From Hymenobacter psychrophilus (GTDB lineage Bacteria; Bacteroidota; Bacteroidia; Cytophagales; Hymenobacteraceae), in assembly GCF_900107135.1 (NCBI RefSeq), contig NZ_FNOV01000004.1, forward strand, positions 1 through 64,000: 64,000 nt of DNA. Direction: 5' to 3'. Both the position numbers and the translations under genes were made by a program. Below the pieces are notes generated by a model. It saw only the letters and a list, made by a program, of their open reading frames with translations, searched no databases and was not told the origin of the DNA. Of the stretch, positions 1 through 8,203 are shown piece after piece (the first letter of the stretch is position 1; each line of letters starts with the position of its first letter).

Positions 1-345
1 AGGTGAACAAGCCGATTGCACCGTGCTACCGGAACTGCTGGCCGCCCTGCCCGAAAAGCCCGGCGCTGTGGTGGCCGATAAGGCCTACGACACGAACGCC
101 GTGCTAGCGGCTGTGGCCGGGCAACACGCGCAAGCCGTGATTCCGCCTAAGGCCAACCGGATAGACCAGCGGGCCTATGATGAGAACCTGTATGCGGACC
201 GCAACAAAGTCGAACGCTTCTTTGGCCGGCTTAAGGAGGCGCGGGGCTTTGCCACCCGCTACGAGAAAACCGCCACCTGCTTCTTAGCCGGCGCTCACCT
301 GCTCGCCGCCCTCGATTGGCTCCGATGACTGTCCACACAGTCTAG
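1..345 (+). mobile_element. 3' end of an IS5-type insertion sequence
   Basis: The window opens inside an insertion sequence; only the C-terminal part of its transposase and the right end are present. Just after the stop codon a short perfect palindrome (GACTGT-CCAC-ACAGTC, 327-342) is followed by CTAG at 342-345, which may be the right inverted end and a target site. The left end is outside the window, so the boundary and any target duplication cannot be confirmed. Confidence 0.6.
2..328 (+). CDS. IS5-family DDE transposase, C-terminal part (cut by window edge)
   Basis: The reading frame is already open at base 2 and ends at 326-328, giving about 108 residues of a transposase C-terminus. The second catalytic Asp is visible in VADKAYDTN. 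The third acidic residue lies in a Y..R...E......K arrangement (YADRNKVERFFGRLK), the usual signature of IS4/IS5-type DDE transposases. The first Asp must lie upstream of the window. The frame is intact where it can be seen, so there is no sign that the copy is dead. The GTG at 23 is internal, because the same frame continues upstream without a stop. Confidence 0.85.
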   Translation, partial: GEQADCTVLPELLAALPEKPGAVVADKAYDTNAVLAAVAGQHAQAVIPPKANRIDQRAYDENLYADRNKVERFFGRLKEARGFATRYEKTATCFLAGAHLLAALDWLR

Positions 346-554
346 TATAACCGGTTGACCCGGTAACGGAGTGGTGCTAACTGCGCAGATAGGAGTGTAA
401 TAGGTTGTTTTTCAAGGCAATGAGCACAGGCAGAGGTGCTTAAAGAAAACGTGTGGATTAAAATAGTATTAAAACTACTTTTAAAGATAGTATTGCTTTG
501 ATTTTGAATCTGCATATGATACTTTTAGCCGTTCTATCTCATTTCCAACTTCCT

Positions 555-1007
555 ATGAACCAGTTCAAAAAGAGCCTGTTAATCCTATTTGTCTGCCTGT
601 TTAGCGCCGTCGCAGCCCTGGCTGATAATCCCGATGCCGTAGTGGGCGTGTGGAAAAACGGGGAGGGCACGGGCATGATTCAGATTTACAAAAGCGGCGA
701 TAAGTACTTTGGTCGGCTGGTGTGGCTGAAAGTGCCCAACAACCCCGATGGTACCCCCCGCACTGATGTCAACAACCCCGATGAAGCGGCCCGCAAAAAG
801 CCCCTGAAAGGCCTTGTGAACATGCGCAGCTTCACCTATGCCGGCGACAATAAATGGGAAGCTGGCAACATTTATGACCCCAAAAACGGCAGCGACTACT
901 CCTGCGAGATGACGCTCGTGGACCCCAATACGCTGGAAGTACGCGGCTTTATCGGTGTGTCGCTTTTCGGCCGCACCGACGTTTGGAAGCGGCAGGTAAA
1001 GAAGTAA
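555..1007 (+). CDS. DUF2147 domain exported protein
   Basis: A 150-residue protein with a clear Sec signal peptide (MNQFKKSLLILFVCLFSAVAALA), followed by the DUF2147 pattern: VGVWKNGEG near the start, IQIYKSGDKYFGRLVWL, a central NPD/KPLKGL region, then GNIYDPKNGSDYSC and a final GRTDVWKR. Members are small lipocalin-like periplasmic or outer-membrane-associated proteins of unknown function. The ATG at 555 is chosen over the upstream TTG at 498 because only this start puts the positive n-region at the front of the signal peptide. Only 3 bp separate it from the next gene, so the two are probably co-transcribed. Confidence 0.85.
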   Translation: MNQFKKSLLILFVCLFSAVAALADNPDAVVGVWKNGEGTGMIQIYKSGDKYFGRLVWLKVPNNPDGTPRTDVNNPDEAARKKPLKGLVNMRSFTYAGDNKWEAGNIYDPKNGSDYSCEMTLVDPNTLEVRGFIGVSLFGRTDVWKRQVKK

Positions 1008-1010
1008 TCG

Positions 1011-2114
1011 ATGCAGCCTCTCTTCCACTTCCTGCTGCCCGGGGCCTTGTTGGTCCTGGGTTCTGTATTCGCCGCGCCGGTCTGTGCCCAGGACCTACCC
1101 ACTCCCTCCGACTCGTTGGACGTTGAGGACTTTAGCAGCTTTGGCAATGCCGATGCCAGCGCCAACCGCCCCTACGCCAGCCAGAAGGTGCTGTTGCAAA
1201 GCCCCACCAAACTCATTTCGGTGGGCTATGAAGGACAGGGGCACTTCGACTTCAACTCGGTAGGTCCGCACCGCCAGCTGTTCGTGCCCCGCCCCGAACC
1301 TAACCCGACTGGCTCCGAACCGACGGCCTCCACCGAGTTGGATGAGCGGGTAAACCGTTTCGGGGGACTGCGGCTGGGCTTCAACGCGCCGGTTATTTCT
1401 AACTCGAAGCTGATTTTGAACTTGGGCCTCACGTACTGGAATACGGACGTGAACATCAATAATCCCCGTACTTCGTCGCTGTTTACCGGGCTGAACAGGG
1501 GGCTGCGTTCAACAGGCTTCAACGCTACGGTTTTTCGGCCCCTCAATGAGAAGAACTACCTGCTGGTGCAGGGCAACATCGACCTGAACGGAACCTACCG
1601 CAACTTCGACGATGTGAGCAGCAAAGGACTTACGTACAGCGGCACGGCTATTTACGGCTGGAAACCGACCGAAAGCTACATGTGGGGGCTGGGCGTTACG
1701 CGCACCTACCGGGCCGGACAGCTGCTGCATATTCCGGTGGTGTACTATTTCCGCACCTTCAGCCCTAAGTGGGGGGTAGAGGCTATTTTCCCGGCCCGCG
1801 TGAACCTGCGCCGCAGCTTCGGGGCAAATTCGCTGCTCATGCTCGGCTACGAGATAGAGGGCAACGCCTACTACCTCGGGTCGGTTAACGGGCAGGACAT
1901 GTACCTGCGCCGGGGCGAGCTGAAGCCGCGCCTCACCTACGAGCGCAAGCTCACCGGATTCGTGTGGCTCTCGGCGCAGGCAGGCTACCGCTATAACTAC
2001 CGCTTCGACGCCTTCAGTACCCAAAACCCGGAAGGGAACGACAACCCGGTGTTCACCAACACACTGACCAACCCGCTCTACTTCAACCTGAGTATCAATC
2101 TGGTTAGCCCTTAG
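1011..2114 (+). CDS. DUF6268 family outer-membrane beta-barrel protein
   Basis: A 367-residue protein with a signal peptide (cleavage near APVCAQ) and a body of alternating amphipathic strands rich in Tyr, Asn and Gly, as expected of an outer-membrane barrel. The segment GGLRLGFNAPVISN and the closing YFNLSINLVSP match DUF6268 proteins of Bacteroidota as I know them. No enzyme motif is present. It starts 3 bp after the DUF2147 gene and is followed by a hairpin at 2179-2208. The specific function is unknown; a structural or transport role in the outer membrane is inferred only from topology. Confidence 0.75.
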   Translation: MQPLFHFLLPGALLVLGSVFAAPVCAQDLPTPSDSLDVEDFSSFGNADASANRPYASQKVLLQSPTKLISVGYEGQGHFDFNSVGPHRQLFVPRPEPNPTGSEPTASTELDERVNRFGGLRLGFNAPVISNSKLILNLGLTYWNTDVNINNPRTSSLFTGLNRGLRSTGFNATVFRPLNEKNYLLVQGNIDLNGTYRNFDDVSSKGLTYSGTAIYGWKPTESYMWGLGVTRTYRAGQLLHIPVVYYFRTFSPKWGVEAIFPARVNLRRSFGANSLLMLGYEIEGNAYYLGSVNGQDMYLRRGELKPRLTYERKLTGFVWLSAQAGYRYNYRFDAFSTQNPEGNDNPVFTNTLTNPLYFNLSINLVSP

Positions 2115-2178
2115 CCCTGCGGCTCCGCTAACTTCTATTCCAGCTGACAACACATTTTCCGCATGTGGAGCTGGTTTC

Positions 2179-2208
2179 GGGCCACGCCTGCTGCAACGGG
2201 CGTGGCCC
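2179..2208 (+). terminator. Hairpin downstream of the DUF6268 gene
   Basis: A perfect 10-bp stem (GGGCCACGCC / GGCGTGGCCC) with a 10-nt loop lies 65 bp after the DUF6268 stop and is followed only by TTCTG, so it lacks a good U-tract. It probably acts as a terminator or 3'-end stabiliser. Confidence 0.5.
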
Positions 2209-2339
2209 TTCTGCGCGCCCGCTGGCGGCGGTCAGAAATATACCCACCATGTTCTGGATATACCCCTGAAAAGAGAACTTGTACTCTTAGAACTGCCGAT
2301 GGAACCTTATGTGCTATCCATCGGCAGGTTGTGCTGAAT

Positions 2340-3485
2340 TTAGACGGGTATCAATTCGCGTACGGCGTCGGCCACGCGCCGCAAGTGGGTTTCCGTCATG
2401 GCCGAGCCGGAGGGCAGACAGATGCCGCGGGTAAATAAATCGGTACAAACTGCGCCGCCGAATACAGGCACGCCGGCGAAAAGTGGCTGCAGGTGCAGCG
2501 GTTTCCAGAGCGGGCGGCTTTCCACGTTGTGGGTTTCGAGGTGCAGGCGCAGTTGTTCGGGCGTAATACTGGTTTCGGCCGGGCTGAGGAGCAGGCAGCT
2601 GAGCCAGCGGTTGGAGCGCCCCCCGGCCGGCTCGGCGGGGCCGAAGGACAAGCCGGGCAGGCCCTGGAGCTTGTCCTGATACCAGGCGTAAATTTCGCGG
2701 CGCTTCTTCACGCGGTCATCCAGCAGGCCCATCTGGCCCCGGCCGATGCCCGCGAGCAGGTTGCTGAGGCGGTAGTTGTAGCCCAACTCCGAGTGCTGGT
2801 AGTGAGGTGCGTCGTCGCGGGCCTGGGCAGACCAAGCGCGGGCTTTGGCAGCCCAAGCGGCGTTGTTGGTCACGAGCATGCCGCCGCCGCTGGTCGTCAG
2901 GATTTTGTTGCCATTGAAGGAAAACACGCCCACGGCTCCGAACGAGCCCAGCGGCCGGCCTTCGTAGGTAGAGCCCAGGGCTTCGGCCGCATCTTCGAGC
3001 ACCGGCACGCCGAACTCTTCGGCCAGCGCCAGAATTTCGCGCAGCCGGCAGGGCATGCCGTACAGATGCACCACGATGAGGGCGCGGGGCTGGCGGTTCT
3101 GGCGGCGGCGGTCTTCCAGGGCCTCACGCAGCCGGTTGGGGCACATGTTCCAGGTTTCGGCTTCGCTGTCGATAAATACCGGCGTGGCCCCGAGGTAGGT
3201 GATGGGGTTGGCCGTGGCCACGAACGTGAACGAGGGGCACAGCACTTCATCACCCGGCCCTACACCCAGCAGCCGCAACCCGAGGTGGATGGCGGCCGTG
3301 CCCGAGTTGAGGGCCAGCGCGTGCTGCGCACCGGTAAAGGCGCATACGTCCTGCTCGAAACCGTCGAGGTTGGGGCCGACCGGAGCCACCCAGTTATCCT
3401 CGATGGCCTTGTGCAGGTAGTTGAGCTCGTGGCGGCCGAGGTGGGGGGGGGAGAGGTATAGTCGGTCGTAATCCTGGCTGTTCAT
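2340..3485 (-). CDS. DegT/DnrJ/EryC1/StrS-type sugar aminotransferase (PglE-like)
   Basis: A 381-residue PLP-dependent aminotransferase of the DegT/DnrJ/EryC1/StrS family, which transfers an amino group to a nucleotide-linked keto sugar. Visible hallmarks: an N-terminal YLSPPHLG...NW segment, the PLP phosphate loop LNSGTAAIHL (about residues 59-68), GDEVLCPSFTFVATAN, the Asp of EDAAEALGS, and the Schiff-base Lys in FSFNGNKILTTSGGG (about residue 195). It is the last gene of a minus-strand module after a sugar transferase and an acyltransferase. That set matches UDP-bacillosamine-type (PglC/PglD/PglE) amino-sugar synthesis. The usual 4,6-dehydratase partner is not in the window. The exact sugar is unknown. 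Confidence 0.9.
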   Translation of the reverse strand: MNSQDYDRLYLSPPHLGRHELNYLHKAIEDNWVAPVGPNLDGFEQDVCAFTGAQHALALNSGTAAIHLGLRLLGVGPGDEVLCPSFTFVATANPITYLGATPVFIDSEAETWNMCPNRLREALEDRRRQNRQPRALIVVHLYGMPCRLREILALAEEFGVPVLEDAAEALGSTYEGRPLGSFGAVGVFSFNGNKILTTSGGGMLVTNNAAWAAKARAWSAQARDDAPHYQHSELGYNYRLSNLLAGIGRGQMGLLDDRVKKRREIYAWYQDKLQGLPGLSFGPAEPAGGRSNRWLSCLLLSPAETSITPEQLRLHLETHNVESRPLWKPLHLQPLFAGVPVFGGAVCTDLFTRGICLPSGSAMTETHLRRVADAVRELIPV

Positions 3486-3506
3486 AGGTGGTTTTCTGGC
3501 GGAGGT

Positions 3507-3594
3507 TGTAGTGCGAAGCTCCAGCTTCGCGTGCCGTTGAACGACGTTGTTTGGTAGTCAGCAACGATACGCGAAGCTGGAGCTTCGCGCTACA
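3507..3594. repeat. Inverted pair of GCGAAGCTCCAGCTTCGC palindromes
   Basis: Two copies of an 18-bp near-palindrome sit in the gap between the acyltransferase and aminotransferase genes, around 3513-3530 and 3570-3587, with CC at the centre of one and GG at the centre of the other. The whole gap can therefore fold as one long hairpin. A third partial copy (TTTCGCGCTAC) runs to the acyltransferase stop at 3602-3604. Confidence 0.7.
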
Positions 3595-3601
3595 TTTCGC
3601 G

Positions 3602-4297
3602 CTACACGATCCGGGCCGGCACGCCCACGGCCGTGCAGTCGGCGGGTAGGTTGCGGATGGCTACGGCCCCGGCTCCAAGCACCGTGCGGGCCCCAATGCG
3701 GACTTGCTGGAGTACCGTGGCATTGGTGCCCAGGTAGGCGCCGGCTTCAAGGTGGGCGCCGCCGCCTACGTTGGCGTGGGGCATCAGCGAGCAGAAGTCG
3801 TCCAGCACGGCATCGTGGCCCACGGTGCCGCCCAGGTTTAGCAGCACATGGCGGCCCAGGCGGATATCGGTGGTAAGAATGCAGCCCTGCGTGATAATGC
3901 AGCCGGCTCCAATCTGCAGGTGCTGGAATGATTCGGTGCTGACGCCAGGATGAATGAGGACGGGGAAGTGGAGTTGCGGCGAGGTGAGGCGGGCCACCAC
4001 GGCTGCCCGGCTGGCGCTGCTGCCCACGGCTACGGCCACGGCCAGCGGCTCGGGCGTGGCGTTCAGGTCGGCGGCTGTGCCAAGGTAGCGCAGGCCATGA
4101 ATAAGGTCGGTGGCGGGCGGCTGGTCGTCGTAGAAGCCCACCAGGTCCCAGGCGGGGGCCACGGCGTTAAGCTGCCGCAGCAGTACCAGCACCTCGCGGC
4201 CCAGTCCGCCGGCCCCGAAAATGGCCAGCCGACGCGGCGTTTCGGGTTGGGGTGGGGCCGAAGGGACCGGTGTGGCGGCGCTGTTGGAAAGTTGCAC
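3602..4297 (-). CDS. NeuD/PglD-type sugar O/N-acyltransferase (left-handed beta-helix)
   Basis: A 231-residue protein. After a Pro-rich N-terminus it has a Rossmann-like nucleotide-sugar binding part (RRLAIFGAGGLGREVL, about residues 22-37), then hexapeptide repeats forming a left-handed beta-helix (IGAGCIITQGCILT, LGRHVLLNLGGTVGHD, LEAGAYLGTNATVL, IGARTVLGAGAVAI). The conserved catalytic His is in TVGHDAVLDDFC. PglD/NeuD enzymes use acetyl-CoA to acetylate an amino sugar nucleotide. It starts 2 bp after the sugar-transferase stop, so it is surely translated from the same message. The acyl donor is inferred from family membership. Confidence 0.88.
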   Translation of the reverse strand: MQLSNSAATPVPSAPPQPETPRRLAIFGAGGLGREVLVLLRQLNAVAPAWDLVGFYDDQPPATDLIHGLRYLGTAADLNATPEPLAVAVAVGSSASRAAVVARLTSPQLHFPVLIHPGVSTESFQHLQIGAGCIITQGCILTTDIRLGRHVLLNLGGTVGHDAVLDDFCSLMPHANVGGGAHLEAGAYLGTNATVLQQVRIGARTVLGAGAVAIRNLPADCTAVGVPARIV

Positions 4298-4299
4298 AG

Positions 4300-4995
4300 T
4301 TAGCTGGGAGAATTGAAATCAGAAGAAGAAGCCGGTGTGCCGGTGAAGGCCGTGGCCGTAGCCTGGCCGGGGGCGGCAATACCGCGCGCGCCGAGCACCC
4401 GGGCCACGGTGCGCCCCAAAATGCGCAAATCCAGCCAGAAAGAAAGGTGTTCGACGTACCAGACGTCAAACGCAAACTTTTGTTCCCAGCTCAGGGCATT
4501 GCGGCCGTTCACCTGGGCCCAGCCCGTAATACCGGGGCGCACCGTATGGCGGCGGGCCTGCTCGGGCGAATACAGCGGCAGATACTGCACCAGCAGCGGC
4601 CGCGGGCCCACCAGGCTCAGCTCGCCGCTCAGCACGTTCCAGAGCTGGGGGAGCTCGTCGAGGGAGGTCGCCCGTACCCAGCGGCCCAGCCGCGGCAGCC
4701 GGGCTGCATCGGGCAGCAGCTGGCCGCTGGCATCGTGGCGGTCGGGCATGGTCTGGAGCTTGTAGAAGTTGAATACCCGACCCTGGTACCCCGGCCGGGG
4801 CTGGCGGAACAACCACGGCCCGCCGTTCTGGACGGCCAGCGCCAGGGCCACCGGCAGCAGCAGCGGCGCGGCCAGCAGCAGAGCCGGGGCAGCCAGCGCC
4901 ACATCGAGCAGGCGCTTGCCGCGGCGGGCATACCAGCTGGTTGCGGAGCTGTTAGCTGGTAGCTGATAGCTGTTAGCTTTCGTTGGGCGAGCCAA
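4300..4995 (-). CDS. Initiating phosphoglycosyltransferase (PglC-like bacterial sugar transferase)
   Basis: A 231-residue monotopic sugar transferase that moves a sugar-1-phosphate to undecaprenyl phosphate on the inner face of the cytoplasmic membrane. Family features in order: basic start YARRGKRLLDVALA, re-entrant hydrophobic helix to about residue 54, FRQPRPGYQGRVFNFYKLQTM, the catalytic Asp-Glu pair in ATSLDELPQLWNVLSGELSLVGPRP, then RPGITGWAQVNGRN. The conserved domain starts at about residue 21. The first ~20 residues are encoded by a 7-bp intergenic-type repeat (4947-4980), and no alternative start codon is evident between the repeat and the domain. First gene of the three-gene amino-sugar module. 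Confidence 0.9.
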   Translation of the reverse strand: MARPTKANSYQLPANSSATSWYARRGKRLLDVALAAPALLLAAPLLLPVALALAVQNGGPWLFRQPRPGYQGRVFNFYKLQTMPDRHDASGQLLPDAARLPRLGRWVRATSLDELPQLWNVLSGELSLVGPRPLLVQYLPLYSPEQARRHTVRPGITGWAQVNGRNALSWEQKFAFDVWYVEHLSFWLDLRILGRTVARVLGARGIAAPGQATATAFTGTPASSSDFNSPS

Positions 4996-5158
4996 GGCGT
5001 GGTGGGGTGGATGGGATGAAAAGGGTGGCCGTAACGTATCGGAATATAGGGCCAGCAGTTGTTTATAACCTGAAAACTGCGGATTCCTGCCAGAACTTCG
5101 AATATTGCATACCGTTTCAATCCCAAAGCTAACAGCTAATAGCTAGCAGCTAACAGCT
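4947..5158. repeat. Inverted pair of AGCTAAC-type heptad arrays
   Basis: Left arm 4947-4980 reads as successive 7-bp units AGCTGTT, AGCTGGT, AGCTGAT, AGCTGTT, AGCTTT. Right arm 5127-5158 reads AGCTAAC, AGCTAAT, AGCTAGC, AGCTAAC, AGCT. The arms are reverse complements with a spacer of about 146 bp. The left arm lies inside the 5' coding end of the sugar transferase. The right arm stops 9 bp before the ispE ATG. Confidence 0.85.
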
Positions 5159-5166
5159 CCAATGAA

Positions 5167-5988
5167 ATGCTCGTCTTTCCTAACGCCAAGCTCAACCTGG
5201 GCCTCTACATCACCAGCCTCCGGCCCGACGGATTCCGCAACCTCGAATCGGTGTTTGTGCCGCTGCCTTGGTGCGACGCCTTCGAGGTGCTACCCGCCCC
5301 TGCCGGGGCCGAAACCAGCCTTAGCTTCAGCGGCCTGCCTATTCCGGGCGAGCCGGAAACCAACCTGTGCCGGCGCGCCTACGAGCTGCTGGCCACTGAT
5401 TTCGACCTGCCGCCGGTGCGGCTGCACCTGCACAAAGACGTGCCCATCGGGGCCGGGCTGGGCGGTGGTTCGGCCGATGCGGCTTTCGCCCTCAAGGCTA
5501 TCAACAGCCAGTTCGACCTGAAGCTGCCACCCGAGCAACTCGAAAGCTACGCCCGCCGCCTGGGCTCCGACTGCGCCTTTTTCATCCGCAACGAGCCGGT
5601 TTTTGCTTACTCGCGGGGCGACATGTTTGATGATTTTGCTCTCGACCTGCGCGGCACGCCGGCGTTGGTCGTGTACCCCAACCTGCACATTAGCACGGCC
5701 GAAGCGTATGCCCGCGTGGTGCCCCGCACCCCGTGCCACGACCTGCGCCAAAGCCTCGCCCAGCCCATGGCTAACTGGCGTACCACCGTCAGCAACGATT
5801 TTGAAGAGGCTCTGATGCCGACTTATCCGGTACTGGCTGAGGTGAAGCAGCAACTCTACGCCGCTGGCGCTACCTACGCCAGCCTTTCGGGCTCGGGCTC
5901 GGCCGTGTACGGGCTGTTTCCGGAGCTGCCCCAGGTGCCGGAGCTACACTGGCCGACGGGCTACACGGTCTGGAGCGGGCAGTTGTAA
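5167..5988 (+). CDS. ispE: 4-diphosphocytidyl-2-C-methyl-D-erythritol kinase
   Basis: A 273-residue GHMP kinase that phosphorylates the 2-OH of CDP-methylerythritol in the MEP route to isoprenoids, in the cytosol. It has the N-terminal substrate motif FPNAKLNLGLYI with the key Lys-Asn, the ATP loop PIGAGLGGGSADAA (about residues 92-105), the conserved LGSDCAFFI with its catalytic Asp, and the C-terminal glycine motif SLSGSGSAVYGLF. The start at 5167 is the second of two close ATGs (5162 is in another frame). A heptad repeat ends 9 bp upstream, so the translation-initiation region directly abuts the repeat. Convergent with the EamA gene. Confidence 0.95.
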   Translation: MLVFPNAKLNLGLYITSLRPDGFRNLESVFVPLPWCDAFEVLPAPAGAETSLSFSGLPIPGEPETNLCRRAYELLATDFDLPPVRLHLHKDVPIGAGLGGGSADAAFALKAINSQFDLKLPPEQLESYARRLGSDCAFFIRNEPVFAYSRGDMFDDFALDLRGTPALVVYPNLHISTAEAYARVVPRTPCHDLRQSLAQPMANWRTTVSNDFEEALMPTYPVLAEVKQQLYAAGATYASLSGSGSAVYGLFPELPQVPELHWPTGYTVWSGQL

Positions 5989-6003
5989 GGGCGTGCTGCG
6001 TCC

Positions 6004-6993
6004 TTACGTAAGAGCCGGATTTCGCTTGAGCAGCCGGCGCTTGTCCCAACGGTCGAGTAGCGGGTGAATAAGCACGCTGACGAGGATAATGGCGGTGCCG
6101 GCATAGAAGCCGGGCGAAAGTTTCTCTTCCTCGAAGCCCGCCACGCCCCACGAATACAGGCCCACGGCCAGGATGATGCCGTACACGGGTTCGAGGTTGA
6201 TGGTGAGGTTGACCACGAAGGCCGACAGGCGCTTCATCAGCTCCACCGAGGCCGAGAAGGCGTACACGGTACACACGCCGGCCAGCAGCGCCAGCCATAG
6301 CCAGTCGGAGCCGTGCAGGGCCAGCTGCAGGCCCCGGCCGTTGGTGAAATAGTGGCTGTAGAGCGGCAGGAACAGCGCGATGCTCAGGCAGGCACCTACC
6401 ATCTCATAGAGCGTCAGCTTCAGGGGCGGATGCTTTTTTACCAGCTTGGAGTTGATTACGCTGAACAGCGCCGATAGCCCGGCGGATAGTATCGCCACGC
6501 CCAGCCCCAGCAGTTGCCCCAGCTCGGCCTGCGATACAATGTAGAGGCCCACCATCGTAAGCAGCCCCAGCGCCACCTCGTAGCCGCGCACTTTGCGCCA
6601 CAGCACCAGCGGCTCCAGCAACGACGTCCAGAGGGCCAGCGTGGCCATGCCCGCCAGGCTCACGCTCACCGAGGAAAGCCGGGCCGAGAGGAAGAACGTA
6701 ATCCAGTGGGCGGCCACGATAGCGCCCACGCCCAGCAGCCGTAGCACGTCGGCGGCCGGCATGCGCCAGGGGCGGCGCCGCACCAGCAGCAGCCCCAGCA
6801 GCCCCACGCTCGCCAGGCCCGTGCGCCAGAATACCAGCTCGACCGGCGGCACCGTAATCAGCTTGCCCAGAATGGCCGTGAAGCCCCAGAGCAACACGAT
6901 AAAATGCAGGCGTAGATAGTCTTTCAAGCGGTGAAATGGTGAGGGGGTGAAATGATGGGTTTGATGTTCGGGAAGGAGAGGGTAAGAGGCCAT
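6004..6993 (-). CDS. EamA/DMT-superfamily permease
   Basis: An inner-membrane transporter of about ten helices in two EamA halves: LRLHFIVLLWGFTAILGKLI starts helix 1, a second repeat begins near GLGVAILSAGLSALFSVINSKL, and LEPVYGIILAVGL is the typical late EamA segment with its conserved Glu-Pro. The substrate cannot be predicted; family members export metabolites or amino acids. The ATG at 6993 gives 329 residues, but residues 1-22 (MASYPLLPEHQTHHFTPSPF...) are soluble and partly encoded by a GGTGAAA-type heptad repeat. The TTG at 6927 would give a protein starting at LKDYLRLHF, where the conserved part begins, and may be the native start. Confidence 0.85.
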   Translation of the reverse strand: MASYPLLPEHQTHHFTPSPFHRLKDYLRLHFIVLLWGFTAILGKLITVPPVELVFWRTGLASVGLLGLLLVRRRPWRMPAADVLRLLGVGAIVAAHWITFFLSARLSSVSVSLAGMATLALWTSLLEPLVLWRKVRGYEVALGLLTMVGLYIVSQAELGQLLGLGVAILSAGLSALFSVINSKLVKKHPPLKLTLYEMVGACLSIALFLPLYSHYFTNGRGLQLALHGSDWLWLALLAGVCTVYAFSASVELMKRLSAFVVNLTINLEPVYGIILAVGLYSWGVAGFEEEKLSPGFYAGTAIILVSVLIHPLLDRWDKRRLLKRNPALT

Positions 6994-7085
6994 CCTGTCA
7001 TCCTGAGCGGAGCAAAAGGCCCCCCTAACGCTGCCACAGTTGTGCTGACGTGAGAAGGTCCTTCGCTCCGCTCAGGATGACAGGG
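6994..7085. repeat. TGTCATCCTGAGC-type palindromic repeat
   Basis: The left arm (CCTGTCATCCTGAGCGGAGC, from 6994) and right arm (GCTCCGCTCAGGATGACAGG, ending near 7084) are reverse complements, with extra pairing of the inner GGCC/GGTCC ends and a loop of about 35 bp. The element fills the gap between the LptF/G stop and the EamA ATG and starts directly next to that ATG. Related copies lie at 11350-11446 and 44885-44979. Confidence 0.8.
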
Positions 7086-7101
7086 CGTGAATCTACTTCA
7101 T

Positions 7102-8178
7102 CTACTGCGGTATCACCTTGTAGAGCACCGCCCCGATGGTGGTGAACACGATGCTCGGGACCCAGGCGGCCAGCAGGGGCGAGAGGGTGCCGACGGCGGC
7201 CAGGTTGCGGCTTAAAATCACGAAGATGATAAACACGAAGGCCAGCACGAAGCCCAGCGCAATCTGGCCGCCCACGCCGGCACGGCTCTTGCGGGCGCTC
7301 ATGATCACCCCAATTACCGTGAGGATGAACATGGCGTAGGGGTAGGCAAACCGCTCGTATTTCTCGCTCAGGTACACTTGGGTGTCGTCGGCGCCGCGGG
7401 CTATTTTGGTGTTGATGTAGCGGTTGAGCTCGGGCAGCGTGAGGGTTTCGGCCAGGCGGTAGGTGCTGGCGAAATCCTTGGGGAACAGGTTGAGCGTGGT
7501 GTCGCGGGCGGCCAGGGTTTTGAGGCTTTCCTTTTCGCCGGCGAAAGTGCGCACCAGCTGGGGCGTCAGGTGCCAGGCCTGCTTGGTCGAGTCCCAGGTG
7601 ATGGCCTCGGCCGTGAGCCGGCGCTTGAGCAGCTGCCCGTCGATGGTTTCGAGCGCGAACTTGTAGCCCACATTGTTCACGTTGTCGTAGCTCTCCATGA
7701 ACGCATAGTCCTGGGGGCCGATTTTAAAGTGCACGTTGCGCCCGCTGAACCGGTAGGGGTTTTTGATGTATTTCTTCTCGAACTCGACCCGCGTTTTGTT
7801 GGCAATCGGAATCAGCCAGCCCGTCATGGCCATGGTGAGCAGGCCCAGAATGGCGCTGCCCATAATGTAGGGCAGCAGAAACCGCTTGAAGCTGATGCCC
7901 GAGGCCAGCATGGCCACCACCTCGGTGCGCGCGGCCAGCTGGGCCGTTACGAACACCACCGCAATAAACACCGTGATGGGCGAGAGCAGGTTGGCGAAGT
8001 ACGGGAACAGGTTCAGGTAGTACTCCGTCAGAATCTGCCACGCGCCCAGGTCGTGCTGAATGAAGTCGTCGTTCTTCTCCGTGAAGTCAATCACGCAGAT
8101 AACCGACACGAGCAGCACCACCGTGAAGAAAAACGCGGTGAGAAACTTCGTGATGATGTACTTATCGAGAATCTTCAA
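7102..8178 (-). CDS. LptF/LptG family permease (LPS export)
   Basis: A 358-residue inner-membrane protein of the YjgP/YjgQ family, the permease half of the LptB2FG ABC complex that extracts LPS from the inner membrane. Features: N-terminal MKILDKYIITKFLTAFFFTVVLL (interface and TM1), TM2-3 around FANLLSPITVFIAVVFV and FKRFLLPYIMGSAILGLL, a periplasmic beta-jellyroll-like domain at about residues 125-265, then three C-terminal helices. The length is typical. It follows tgt on the same strand with 124 bp between, so a shared transcript is likely. The sequence alone does not separate LptF from LptG; Bacteroidota commonly have more than one such gene. Confidence 0.88.
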   Translation of the reverse strand: MKILDKYIITKFLTAFFFTVVLLVSVICVIDFTEKNDDFIQHDLGAWQILTEYYLNLFPYFANLLSPITVFIAVVFVTAQLAARTEVVAMLASGISFKRFLLPYIMGSAILGLLTMAMTGWLIPIANKTRVEFEKKYIKNPYRFSGRNVHFKIGPQDYAFMESYDNVNNVGYKFALETIDGQLLKRRLTAEAITWDSTKQAWHLTPQLVRTFAGEKESLKTLAARDTTLNLFPKDFASTYRLAETLTLPELNRYINTKIARGADDTQVYLSEKYERFAYPYAMFILTVIGVIMSARKSRAGVGGQIALGFVLAFVFIIFVILSRNLAAVGTLSPLLAAWVPSIVFTTIGAVLYKVIPQ

Positions 8179-8203
8179 CTTAGTGCTTCGTTGTTAGAGG
8201 CCG

